NCBI GenBank assembly: GCA_000827265.1
Contig: KN834753.1
Location: 1,208,686 to 1,272,685, forward strand
From: Collybiopsis luxurians FD-317 M1
Taxonomy: Eukaryota; Basidiomycota; Agaricomycetes; Agaricales; Omphalotaceae
DNA: 64,000 nucleotides
Reading direction: 5' to 3'
This document shows, one piece after another, positions 38,801 through 50,793 of the stretch. Positions within the stretch are counted from its first letter, which is position 1, and the number at the start of each line of letters is the position of its first letter. The notes under the pieces are model-generated. The model did not search any database. It was not told the DNA's origin and saw only the letters and a list, made by a program, of their open reading frames with translations. Made by a program: the position numbers and the translations under genes.

Positions 38801-41800
38801 TCGTTTGGGAACAGTACTGAATGATCCTGCGAACCGAGCCGCATTAGTTCCTCGCGTACTTTCACTGCTTCAGCAGATGGTGGGTCCCAGTGGCTGGACT
38901 GACGTTGCTTTTGGTTTGCGATATTTCTCGCGAGCTTTGGAATCGGTTTGCAAACTCTCCCGAAGTCTGCTATCTTGTCCTAACGATTCTGGTCATATAG
39001 AATGAATTAAATACCGAACCGGCCATGATGCTTGCCGTAGCCTCCGCCAAAGTTCTTCAAGTGATATCGGCCGAACAAAGCGACGAATGGTGGACCGCCA
39101 ATGCAACCATTCTACAGAAGCTTGTTCGCAAAGGTTTAGTAACCGAAGATCATGGCCTTCATGATGCGCTGCACCCAATTTTCGACCGCCTTGTTCGTAT
39201 CTATCCTTTGCCAAAGGAGGAAGAAGAGCCCCAGGGAGAGATGGGAGAGTTCCATTCTTACATTTATTCTTCCGTAGGAGAAGGGTTGCGAAACATGACC
39301 TCGCTCCGTGGCATCCTGTTGATGTTGAAGTCCGTCCTTCAAGCTGTCCCAGAGCGTATCGAACACTTCAGCCCTCACCTTATGAAGTTGCTTCAGAAGC
39401 TAGTCAAGGACCACGTCAGTAACTCGACTACGATCGTGAATGTAATGGACGGAAGTGTTCGTTTGCTCATATCAGTATTGGACATTTGCGAAATTTCTGT
39501 GGCTTTTCTGGGAGAGCAAAGAAAGTGGCTTCTTAATAGCCTTATTGCGATAGTGGACAAGTGAGCGATTAAAGTTCTTTCCGCTTAGCTGTTCTCATCA
39601 ATCAAAAGGACTAAAAATCTTGCTCTTTGTCGTTACATCCTGGATTTAGCTAAATCGTGGTGTCTCGTCAAACACGACATCTTTCCTACGATGAAGGAAA
39701 AGGCGTCTATTTTACTTAAGATGGTCGCTTTCGAGTCCAAGAATGAGGCTCTGTTCAATTCGTTCCTCGAATTAGTGTACGAGATATACACTGAACCCTC
39801 ACTACGGAGAAGCGACCTGACAGTGCGTTTGGAACCTTTGTTCCTAATTGGATGCCGCTCAAAAGATTTGTTGTTGCGTGAGCGATTCTTGGACCTCCTT
39901 GATCTCAGCGTACCTCGATCGCTCTTTAACCGCCTCATGTACATCTGTGCAGTGCAGAGCTGGGAGCCAGTTGCGGATCATAATTGGCTTCACATTGCAC
40001 TTCATTTGTTGCTTGGTGCTTCCGATCAAGAAGCCTCTCTACCCCACGAACGAAGGAGTTCTACTTCATCATCTCTAGTTGCCCGCGCAAAAACTCATGA
40101 TCTACTACGTCCTATGCTGCGTTTGGCTTCAGCTACCCCCCAGAGTATCCATGACATGTGGGTGTCGGTATTCCCCGCTGCCTGGGCTTGTCTTTCCCGT
40201 CGAGAACAAGCAGACCTCACTCAGCATATGATCAACCTGCTCAGCAAGGAGTATCATATCAAGCAAGCCGAAATGCGACCAAACATTATACAAACACTTC
40301 TTACTGGCTTGCACGCATGTTTGCCACCTATGATCCTTCCTCCTCACCTCGTAAAATATCTCGCAAAAACCTTTGGTGCATGGTACATCTCATTGGAAAT
40401 TCTCGGGAGCTCGCTCGAACAGATGAAAGACGATGAGCTCACCCTTCGAAACCATGTGTTAGACTCCCTTGCGGATGTTTATTCAGAGCTTGCGGAGGAC
40501 GACATGTTTTACGGTCTATGGCGTAGGCGCAGTCTTCAGCCCGAAACAAATAACGCCATCGCATTGGAGCAAAATGGCATGTGGGCTCAGGCGATGAATG
40601 CTTACGAGAATGCTCAACAACGCGCACGGACGGGCGCCATTCCTTATTCCGAACAGGAGTTCTTCCTTTGGGAAGATCACTGGATCCTTGCAGCAGAAAA
40701 GCTTCAACAATGGGATCTCTTATACGACCTCGGTCGGAACGACGGGAATCATGATTTAATTCTCGAAAGCGCTTGGCGAGTGAAAGACTGGCTCGAAAAT
40801 CGTGAAGCGCTGGATGATCACATTGCTCAGCTTCCCGAATTGCCAACCCCGCGTAGGCGTGTTTTTGAAGCATTTCTAGCGTTGCTCAAAGCGCCAGCTG
40901 TGTCCGCCGCCGATAAAAACGCTGAATTCATTATGATACTTGAAGATGGAATGCAGTTAGCCCTTCGAAAATGGATATCACTTCCTCCGCATTTGTCTCT
41001 GGCTCATGTTCCTTTGCTTCAACATTTCCAGCAGTTCGTTGAACTACAAGAAGCTGTACAGATCTTTGGCTCTCTCTCTACAACCAATGCCCAGAATCTC
41101 GAAAAGAAGTCATCGGAGTTGAAAATGGTCCTACAGGCTTGGCGGGAACGCTTACCCAACCTTCATGACGATATCAGTATTTGGAGCGACCTTGTAGCCT
41201 GGCGACAAAACGTTTTTCATTCGATCAATAATGCTTATATTCCTCTCATTACCCCATCCAGTCAGACAGGCGCCGCAAACACAAATACTGCAGGCTACCG
41301 CGGCTATCACGAGACAGCGTGGATCATCAATCGTTTTGCTCACGTGGCTCGAAAGCACGATCTCCTGGATGTCTGTCACACGGCACTGGCGAAGATATAT
41401 ACACTCCCTAACATTGAAATCTCAGAGGCTTTCCTGAAGCTCCGCGAACAAGCACGCTGTTACTACCAGAAACCGAACGACCTGCAGGCCGGATTAGAAG
41501 TAATCAATAACACGAACCTTGTTTACTTCTCTGTATCGCAAAAAGCCGAGTTCTTCACTCTCAAAGGGTTGTTCCATGCCCGCTTTGGTCGCCATGAGGA
41601 GGCGAATGCTGCATTTGGTCAGGCTGTCCAGATGGACATGAGTCAACCAAAGGCATGGGCTGAGTGGGGCAGATACAACGACCGTATGTTCAAAGATCAT
41701 CCCAACGATTTATCCTATGCGGGCAATGCTGTCAGCTGCTATCTCCAAGCGGCCGGACTGTACAAGAGCGGTAAAAGTCGACCTCTTCTTGCTCGAGTAC

Positions 41801-44344
41801 TGTGGCTACTCAGTGTCGACGACGCCACTTTGACTGTCTCCCGTGCTTTCGACACTTATAAGGGGGAAGCTGCGTTCTGGTTCTGGATCACTTTGATTCC
41901 ACAGTTATGTTCCTCTCTCTCCCATCGTGAAGTGAAGCAAGCTCGGTATGTATTGATGAACTTGGCCAGGCTTTATCCTCAGGTGTGTTTATCTCGCCGG
42001 TGTATCGATTTCATTGCGCTGATTTTTTGATAGGCTCTGTTTTTCCATCTGAGAACAACCCGCGAAGAGGTATTAAGCACGAAGCGACTGGTATCGCGGC
42101 CTCCTGTACCTCAGGCACAAACAACTGCTGCTCGTTCCTCAGAGTCTTCTCCGCCAAATACCAGCGGAAATGACGCCACCGGGCCCAGCCCGAATCCCAC
42201 CCCGGCAGATAATTCCCAAGGTTCTGGATCGCAGAGTGGGCAGCAATTTGTAATTGACTCTGCTGTTCATCGTCCAACTTGGGACTGCGTAGAAGAGCTG
42301 GTACAAAACTTGAAGACTTCCTTCCCTCTGCTCATTTTGAACCTCGAGACATTGGTTGATCAAATCATTAACCGATTCAAACCCACACACGAAGAGGACA
42401 TCTACCGTCACATATGCATGCTGCTGCAGGACGCATTACAGGTTTGGTATTTATTCACTGTTGACTTCTCCTGACTCATTTTTTTCTATTCGAAGCACTA
42501 CCTGGTTCGAGTGAATCAAGCAGAAGATGACGGTCAACTCACTGCTTCTACCCTCGCTCATCTGCACCGTTTGGCTCAGGGGATATCCCAGCCTCAAGTG
42601 AAGGTACGTGTTACTTTACTCTGGGCAAACTTGATATTCAAACTTCATCATACAGAAGGAGTATGAGGAAGATTTTACCACAACCAAATTCACACACTAC
42701 GAGTACATTCAGCGTTTACAGCAATGGCGAGACAAGTATGAGTTGCTGCTCGACAGTCGACCACGAATCCAGCCTCTCGACAGTCTCAGTCATTATCTTA
42801 CTGAGTTCCAATACAGCAAGGTGGATGAATTAGATGTACCAGGCCAGTATACGGAGGTAAGGGTAAAATGGACCGTAAAGTCACATTCTGACATGCAAGG
42901 TCACTCCAGGACAAAGACAACAACCAGAATTTTGTCAAGATACAGAAGCTTGTACCAAAATTTGAGAACACGCGATCGCAAGGTTGCTGCTGGAAACGCG
43001 TCACGATTCATGGTAGCGATAATTCCAAAATTCCATTTATTGTACAACTTCCGTACCATCGTACATTTCGCCGCGAGGAAAGAGTTTCCCAAGTTTGCCG
43101 AACTTTCAATGGGTGAGTTCTCAAGACTTTTAATAAGATATGACTCAAATTTTGTTAGGGTCCTTGCCCGAAAGAAAGAGAGCCGTAAGCGGAACCTTAG
43201 CTTCCATCTGCCTACGGCTGTCTCTTGTAGCCCGAATATACGGTTGTATCAGATGGACTCGTCTTACATCTCTCTTTCCGATATATACGAGCTTCATTGC
43301 GAGTCTATTGGTATACAAAGGGAGGACCCTATTCTTTACTCAGGCGAAAAGGTCAAAGGAGTCATGCGTGGGCTCAAGCAGAGTGGAAGACAGGTGTGTA
43401 TGATTAGAGTCTCTGAAGCGTAACTTCGCTGACAAGACATACTAGTTCAACAAGACCGACTACATCACGCTGAAGAAGAATGTCATTGACGAAATTTCTA
43501 GTAAAATGATCCCTGACGATGTGCTCACCAAGGTATAATCTACGTTTCCTAGCCTCGAAATTTATGATTGAAATTTTTGCAAGTACATGATCAAAACGAT
43601 GGATGGTCCCGGTTCCCTTTGGAGAATGCGCAAACAATTTGCTTTGCAACACGCTGCGAACAGTTTTATGACATTTATATTCTTCATGTCCAGTCGTCAA
43701 CCCGCAAGATTTCATATTTCGCGCTCCACTGGACTGGTAGCTATGAGCGAGCTATTTGCGGGTGAGATTAGTTTGACCTTAATAAATCGTGGAAGTGCTG
43801 ACAGCATCTTGAGGATTGGGAGGTCAACAACCGATTTTCTCCACGAGCGATGTCGTGCCTTTCCGCTTCACTCCTGCCTTGCAGCATTTCCTCGGCCCCA
43901 TTATCACAGAGGGCATATTCGCCCCCAGCCTCATGGCGATTGGCCGTTCCCTCACTGAAACTGACGTAAGTACCTTTCGTTTGTCCGGGATTCGTCCACT
44001 GATCGTGTCACAGTATGCTTTAGATACGCCGCTCCGTCTATTTGTCCGGGACGAGATATGTGGCTGGCTGATTCAACGAAACCGGGCAGTGACTATTGAC
44101 CAAGGCTTCCGCCAGGCAGTGAATTTGAGCATTGATGCAGTGATAAACCGGGCAGAGGCTATGGCATGTAAGGTGGATAGAGAGCAGGTACGTTTAATTT
44201 TTATCGTGCGAACGCTCTGCTCAAAAATTCTAGGCCGCAACAAATCCGGTTCCAGTACTTCAGACCGTAATCAACACAATTTCTGCTTCGACAAATCCTG
44301 TACAGCTGGCAAAAATGGGTGAACTCTATTATCCATGGTTCTAA
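32836..44344 (+). CDS. TRA1: Tra1/TRRAP, SAGA and NuA4 activator-binding subunit
   Basis: Twenty exons with consistent phase give 3507 residues. Major exons are 34567-35777, 35832-36925, 36986-38945 and 39609-41982. The long HEAT-repeat region (FRKVLLEILTRMP, LFRTLLHGFRVCLA, LGKLGGRNRR) is followed by the FAT domain, a PI3K-like domain and the FATC end LAKMGELYYPWF. Tra1 has no kinase activity in known species, and here the catalytic loop reads MSSRQPARFHIS instead of a DRxxxN motif, and the metal-binding segment reads PFRFTPALQHF instead of DFG. It carries activators to the SAGA and NuA4 acetyltransferases; a BRD8-type NuA4 protein is encoded 6 kb away. Less certain junctions are 34516/34567 and 43761/43814. 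Confidence 0.95.
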
Positions 44345-44587
44345 TTTTTCCCCTATCTCTTGCTGCTTTCGTTGATCTATGTGTACGATAACAATGTATA
44401 ATTGTGTAGCTCATTTACTGTTGTAACTTGAAAATAATATAGGAATGAAACTGAGTGGGTGGATACAGTATTCATATACGACTACATCCTGCTGCATATT
44501 GAATATTGAATAGCCGCATATCTTATCATGTTCACACGTTCAGGATATCGATGAGGTCTCCCTCGCTCAAGCAATGCCTATGCGGTG

Positions 44588-47209
44588 ATGTCCTTGCTTT
44601 TCAGAAACCTCCGGATTCACCAGATCTTTGGTGCAAATACGGGTGTTGGCAAAACTGTTCTCACTACTGCACTTGCTCGTGCGTCAGCGTCCGAGAAAAA
44701 TGTATTCTACTTGAAGCCAGTGAGCACAGGAGCCCCAGAGGACGCGGATGATAAGTATGTTGCAACGCTTTTCCCGCCGCTTTTGGGCCTCACTTTTAGT
44801 CAGACACGTTCAGCAATACACGGAACGATGGGCAGATCGCGTATTCACGGAATGTTTGTACCGCTTTCACCATCCTGTCAGCCCTCATCTTGCGGTCAAG
44901 CTGGCAAACTCTTCTGCGCCCTCTAACGAAACCTTTATCAAAACTGTATCCAACTATATTCGACAATGCTCTCAAGATTCACAAGAGTACGCACATATGT
45001 ACGTCGAAACAGCAGGAGGGGTACATTCTCCAACACTCTCCGGTCTTCCGCAAGTCGATGCCTATAGGCCACTGTTTCTTCCTACTGTCCTCATCGGCGA
45101 CGCCAAGCTCGGCGGAATTTCGACTACTATCTCTGCGTATGAAGCCCTGCTCCTCCGTGGATTTATTGTCGATGTGGTGTTAATGTTCAAAGATCCCACA
45201 TACCGAAATGCGGAATATCTGTCAGAATATTTTGCGGAACGCGGTGTAAGGCTAGATGCTTTTCCCCCGCCTCCTGAGTTACTCGCACATGCAGACGACA
45301 ACTTCAATTCCACAGATCAGTATTATAGCTCGCTATCCGAAGTCCTTTCCCCAGTCTTAGCCCATCTCGACGGCCTACACTCAAATCGTATTGTCGAACT
45401 TGAATCTATGCCCCAGCGCACTCGAAACAGTATATGGTGGCCGTTTGTTCAACACGCAATGGTTGATGAAGAGATCGAGACCGGACAAGGCCCGGGCGTC
45501 GGTGTGATCGATAGCGCCTATGGAGACTTTTTTAGCGTACTCAGCAAGGATACGAAATCATCGATGCTTAATCCACAGTTGGACGGGAGTGCAAGTTGGT
45601 GGACCCAGGGCTTGGGTCGATCTCGCACTCGATTGACGCTTGCTGCTGCAAGAGCAGCGGGAAGGTATGGACATGTTATATTTCCTCGACATACACATGC
45701 TCCTGCGTTACACCTTTCCGAGCATCTCCTCTCTTCATCTGGTCCAGGCTCTGGATGGGCGTCGAGGGTGTTTTTTTCGGACAATGGCAGTACAGCAATG
45801 GAAGTAGCGCTAAAAATGGCTCTTAGGACATTCTCGCGCAGGGCGAAACGGGACCAACTTCCAACTCGTTTTCGCCGGTCACACGAACGCCGACTTGGCG
45901 TAATCGGCCTCAAAGGTAGTTATCATGGTGATACTGGATCAGCTATGGATGCCTGTGAAGAATCCGGAGTGTATACCTGCGAGTGGCACGATTGCAAAGG
46001 TTATTGGTTTGAACCTCCCAGGGTTTTTGTTAGAGACGGCAGAGCCTGCGTCGAGATACCCAGCGAACAAACGAGTACACAACACTCTCAAGTCATTACT
46101 TTTGCATCTCTGTCCCAAATCTACGACATCTCCTCACGGTTGAACTCGAAGTTGTACGGAATATATACACAATATATCGCGAAGACTTTGAAAGACTTGA
46201 ACCTACGTTTGAAGAAAGGAAGTGTTCCGGCAACAGGACCAACAGAATTGGCTGCTCTTGTTCTAGAACCCCTTCTACTTGGTGCAGGTGGAATGATATT
46301 TGTTGATCCTCTGTTCCAACGCGCTTTGGTTGATGTCGTGCGCTCTCCAAGCTCGTTTGCAAACCCAACACCGCCTTTGTCGCATCCTTTGCCAGTAGTC
46401 TTCGATGAAGTCTTTACAGGTTTCCACCGTGTCGGACCCCTCACCCCGCAATCCTTCTTAGGGATCTCCCCTGACATTGCTGTCTATGCTAAACTACTCA
46501 CTGGAGGGCTAGTTCCTTTGGCCGTTACACTTGCCACTAAGGAAGTATTTGATTCATTCTATTTTGATCACGCTGGATCGAGAGGCACAAAGAAGGATGC
46601 TCTCCTCCATGGTCATTCATATACTGCGCATCCCATCGGATGTGAAGTTGCTCGAGAGGCGGTAGATATGATGCCGGGCATCATCGCAGGGAATGAACAT
46701 CGAAGGATGAGGGCTCTATGGAAAGAAACCCTGCCTAAGGAAAACGGACGGGCCCTGTGGCAGAAGCTAACGCTGCCTGATGTGATCGAATCGAAGACCG
46801 GCGAACAGGCACTCGAAGCAATAAGGTCCACTTCAACTCAAATCTACTCTCTTTGGAACCCTGAGTTCCTCTACGACGTATCATTGACATTCGACGTTGT
46901 GGAAGATATCATGGCTCTTGGGACTGTATTGGCGATTAGGTTGCAAGATCAGGGTGAGGGTACGCATTGTCTGTTCTGAACGAAACACGGATAGCCTCAA
47001 TTACTCTTGCAGGATACGCTTCTACCTCAGCGGAAACCGTATTTAGGTCTCTCCTCCAAAACCCCTCCCCATACTCGATTCACTTCCGCACACTAGGAAA
47101 CGTAGCTTATTTCATGACAAGTCTCAATACGAAGTTGGACACAGTGAGAGAGGTGCAGGGAAGGATTTGGGATGCTTTGGGGAGCTCGCAGGAGTGTCGC
47201 GCAGAATAG
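44588..47209 (+). CDS. BIO3-BIO1: Bifunctional dethiobiotin synthetase / DAPA aminotransferase
   Basis: Three exons (44588-44754, 44804-46959, 47013-47209) give 839 residues. The N-terminal dethiobiotin synthetase half has the P-loop GANTGVGKT, KPVSTG, ETAGGVHSP and LIGDAKLGGIS. The C-terminal half is the PLP-dependent 7,8-diaminopelargonic acid aminotransferase, with WWPFVQH, FFSDNGSTAMEVALKMA, GLKGSYHGDT, FDEVFTGFHRVG and the PLP lysine in AKLLTGGLVPLA. The fusion does two consecutive steps of biotin synthesis, as in many fungi and plants, usually in mitochondria. The start lies close to the P-loop, so a presequence from an upstream exon could have been missed. The acceptor at 44803 (after TTTTAGTCAG) is the one that keeps frame. 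Confidence 0.94.
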
Positions 47210-47564
47210 ACCTTGGAAATAAGGTGACTCTCAGGGACCAGTTGTCTTATCCCACTTTGGCCGTCAAATAACACACTAAAGTTCCATTCCGTTGACCGTA
47301 AATGACAGTCCAGACTCCACGACATCCGACGTCTCGCCCTTTCGGCGTTCTGTTAGATATATAGAAATTTCTGTACAATCTAAATGAAGTGCCCATGTCC
47401 TCCAACGCTTAGTTTGACAATCCCTGCTAATCTTGTAACTTAGGATAGCTTCAGGTTTAGTCGAAAATCGCAGTCCCTTGTATGGTATGCCGATTTGCAT
47501 TTGATGTCCATACAATACCATTGGTACCAAGTACATAGAAAACAGATTTAAGCAGAATAAATTG
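47210..47564. other. 3' flank between the biotin gene and GCP3
   Basis: 355 bp between convergent stop codons. Nothing beyond 3' flanks is seen. Confidence 0.5.
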
Positions 47565-50500
47565 TCACCTAGGCGTTACAGTTTCCACTCTTTCTTTTTC
47601 TTTCTGCTGCTTCCCTCGATAAAACTCAGAGAAATTTAGCCTCACGCCTAAAAAGCGACAGTCCAAATCTGGATGTGTCTGTAGGGCTGCTACGAGTGTT
47701 TGAACCTTTTCAGAAAATTGTGATCCATAGTCGTTGACCGGTCCCAAAAGTCGAGGAAGGTTATCCTCGAGAGATGAGTTTGGGTCGACTGGGCCAGTAT
47801 AGATCCCTCGACCGGAATCCAGTTTTCGATCTCGCCTGGTGGATTCAGTGAGGCAAAAATTGTAGAAGTTTTCCTGAAGTAGATTCTTAGTACGCAATTA
47901 CCCTAGAATGTTGAAAGGGGCTCACAAATGACTCTTGGAACTGAAGGACAACAGTAAACAAATCTTTGACTTGATTCATGATATGTTCCTATGGAAGAGT
48001 TAGCGAAAACTTGTTACTAGCGAGTTTTAACCTACCTCTCTCCCTGCCTTGGGACTCAACAACAAAATCTTTTTTACTAATCTGTCTAAGTATGTACGAT
48101 GTGCATCGATCATCGCATCCAAGTCGCCCTCCCTCCTGTTTAAAAATTCGACGAGAATCTTCCAAGAACACTCGATAACTTCCAACTGACAATAGGCCTG
48201 TAGTTGCTTCATAACGTGAACCATCTCCGCCATCACAATCCGGATCTTGTGCCACGAAGACTCTAGATCAGGCAACTTCGAGAAGGTAGTCCGTGCCCCT
48301 CCCGCCATACGCATCCATCCGCGACTGAGCGTGCCTTCGATCCGTTTCATTTGCCATAAATGGTTAAAGAGTTTCAGGTACTTTACCATTGCGTCGGGAT
48401 CGATAACAGTGTCGATTGGCGCGTCAACTTTGTACTCAAGCGTAAAGACGTCCCAGCCGATTTCGCCATGCGAGTACTCGAGCATGCGGGCGTCTAGTCG
48501 GCGAAGAACATCTGCCGGATCGGATTGTGCATTAGATGATCGAATGGCGGTTTCAAGTGTGGCGGTGAGGTTATGTCGGAACAGGGTGTTTGCTGGACGC
48601 GACAAGCTTGTTCTAAATGACCAATCAACGAGTGGGGATACAATTTTGGATAGCAACCCTTACCCGAGCGCAGTCATGAGCCGATCAGCAAAATCCCCAT
48701 GTCCAAGCAGCATGTAGTTTTTCAGCGCGGACAAGTGGTCCAGTAGCTTAAACTTTTCGAGAAAAACATCAAATAGACGCTGACTCGCAGTTGAATATGC
48801 AGCGTCGATGGAGCGTTCCAGCCCAGCAATATCGCTATACTTGAGAGCTAAAATGAAATCGGCAATAGATAGTATTCAGGGGGAGAGCCACTCACCTCGG
48901 CCTGCATTACTCATCTTTTCTCTTGTCACAACCCAGTCGCTATCATGGCAGCTATACCGAATGAAGTTCAGGCTCTTGCCCGTTGAAAAGATCTATAATG
49001 CAAGATTTAGCGCGATTTCTTGAGCTAACATACCGAGCAGACCTTGCGCCCGAAAGCTTCACCAACGAACATCGGCAACATGTCTTGTTGAAATCTGTAT
49101 TTTGCCTCCCAAATGGTGTGCCCAGTCCGCCTATCACGAGGGTCATCCTGGTCGGGCGACACAAAACCGTCGTTGGCAACCTGATTAACGTTTCCAGTCA
49201 GGGAGGAGGGATGCATGTATCGAACATGAGCCAGCGCAGGATCCACAGCGACAAAAAATTCGTTGAAGGGGTCGTAGAGTTCACCGAAAAAAAGCCATTT
49301 GTGCAGAGTCGCGAAAAAAGGTTTGGATACCTGGCATGGATGAGAAGACAGGACAGTGCAAATGAGATATTGAGCCAACCTCTTCAAGAAGCTCATCCGT
49401 AAATTTACGTATAAATGGATCCCCATTATCAGTGTAACTGTGGATCAGATTAACCAGAGCCCCGCCTTGAGACTCTGCCCATTTGTTAGTACAATACGTA
49501 ATGGAACATACTGTAGAACCGCACCTCTGGCGCCCTCAACACAAACACTCATCATTCGCATCCTTAGTTTCCATTCATTAATCCATACATCCAGCCGCCG
49601 TAATGTTAATCCCGTCTCCTGCTCCCGCAATTCTGCTACACTGCCGTCTGCAGCCGAGGCATTCACAGACGGCATTTGAGACTCCAGCACAGCGATCAGT
49701 CGATAATATTCGGTGAGTTTAGATTGTAAGTGATGGCAGAGGCTCTGTTCAATCATGCCCACTCCTGAAGCTCCTTCTCGTTCCCGTACAAAGGAATCCA
49801 CTCGAGAATAAAGATAGCCGACCTCAGAAAGACGATAGATCAGAGCTTTTGTTGGCGCCGAAGTGACATATCTCTAGGGCTGTTGGTTAACAAAAGGATG
49901 AAACTGGCTAGAGTTAAACGCACAGAATTATCAACAAATTCAAGTTGATTGCCGTTATTTTGGGAAGAAAGTTGCACGTATTTCCCAGAAATCCCTTGCA
50001 ATATATACAGGGTATCCCGCAGTAAAAGATGTTCTGGAAACTGTGGTCGTCCTGGATAGAATGTTTCAGCTACTGAGATTATAGTCAAAAAAAAAATTGA
50101 CCTGATTGCTCCCGATATTCTTTCAGCTGTTCAGCTTTGGACTTGCCGGTGGATGGTGCGGATGTCGCCGGTAATCTGTCCAGGGGCGAGGATACTGGCG
50201 ATGGAGATGTTCTGGCCGGCGGAGGTGGTGCAAGTGAAGGGAGAAAGGAAACTGATGCTGTGGGTTGACGCGATGAGGCTAGAGATTGAAGGAAATGTAT
50301 GGACGCGTGCTTTCTTGTAAGCACTGACTATACTTTTGATGAGTGAATAGTACTAGCTCAAGATGGTCGACGCGTACCTGGTCCAAAAGACGCGAAAGGA
50401 GGTTCGTGAACTTGAGCGACGCGGTTCCAGAAGGTGAGGACTGAAGTACTATATTCTCAGTCAACAAGGGCCAAAATTCCGCGTCAAGTTCCAACACATA

Positions 50501-50593
50501 CACTGTCGCTTTACCAAGTCCGCAAGATGTCCTATATCGGGTTCGTGGCTTTGGCCGATGCGACTGAAAAATTAATGAGCTAGGTGTTGTCAT
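47565..50593 (-). CDS. Gamma-tubulin complex component 3 (Spc98/GCP3)
   Basis: Eleven exons (50593-50378, 50327-50102, 50051-49924, 49873-49525, 49474-49380, 49330-49043, 48992-48896, 48847-48664, 48612-48036, 47988-47926, 47873-47565) give 843 residues. GRIP1 features are LLRDTLYILQGISGKYVQ, MIEQSLCHHLQSKLTEYYRLIAVLES and VNLIHSYTDNGDPFIRKF. GRIP2 features are LFFGELYDPFNEFFVAVDP, FSTGKSLNFIR, GWDVFTLEYKVDAPIDTVIDPDAM and YLKLFNHLWQMKRIE. GCP3 pairs with GCP2 and gam-tubulin to form the small complex that nucleates microtubules at the spindle pole body. The N-terminal ~70 residues are not conserved to my eye, so the start codon is a guess. It is divergent from the bromodomain gene, 200 bp apart. 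Confidence 0.92.
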
Positions 50594-50793
50594 CTGAACC
50601 GATCTGGGCTTGTTTACCTGGTCAGGATTTCGAGGCAGTGAGCAACGAGTTCATTTCGCAGTGATTCGTCGGTTCTTGAGGCTGGTACTAGAGAATATAC
50701 TAGAGATTCTAAAGCTGGTATTAGGTTGGTTGAGGAGGACATGGATATTTAATCCCGTGACCCAGAACTCGAACGTTGCGAGCCGCGGTGACA

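Noticed and set aside
32836..44344. Active protein kinase because of PI3K-like similarity
   Set aside because: The catalytic-loop and metal-binding motifs are missing, and the FATC end identifies Tra1, a known pseudokinase.
50073..50101. A 29-nt intron in GCP3 ending at the first available AG
   Set aside because: It is too short for fungal splicing; the next AG at 50052 keeps the same frame and gives a 50-nt intron.
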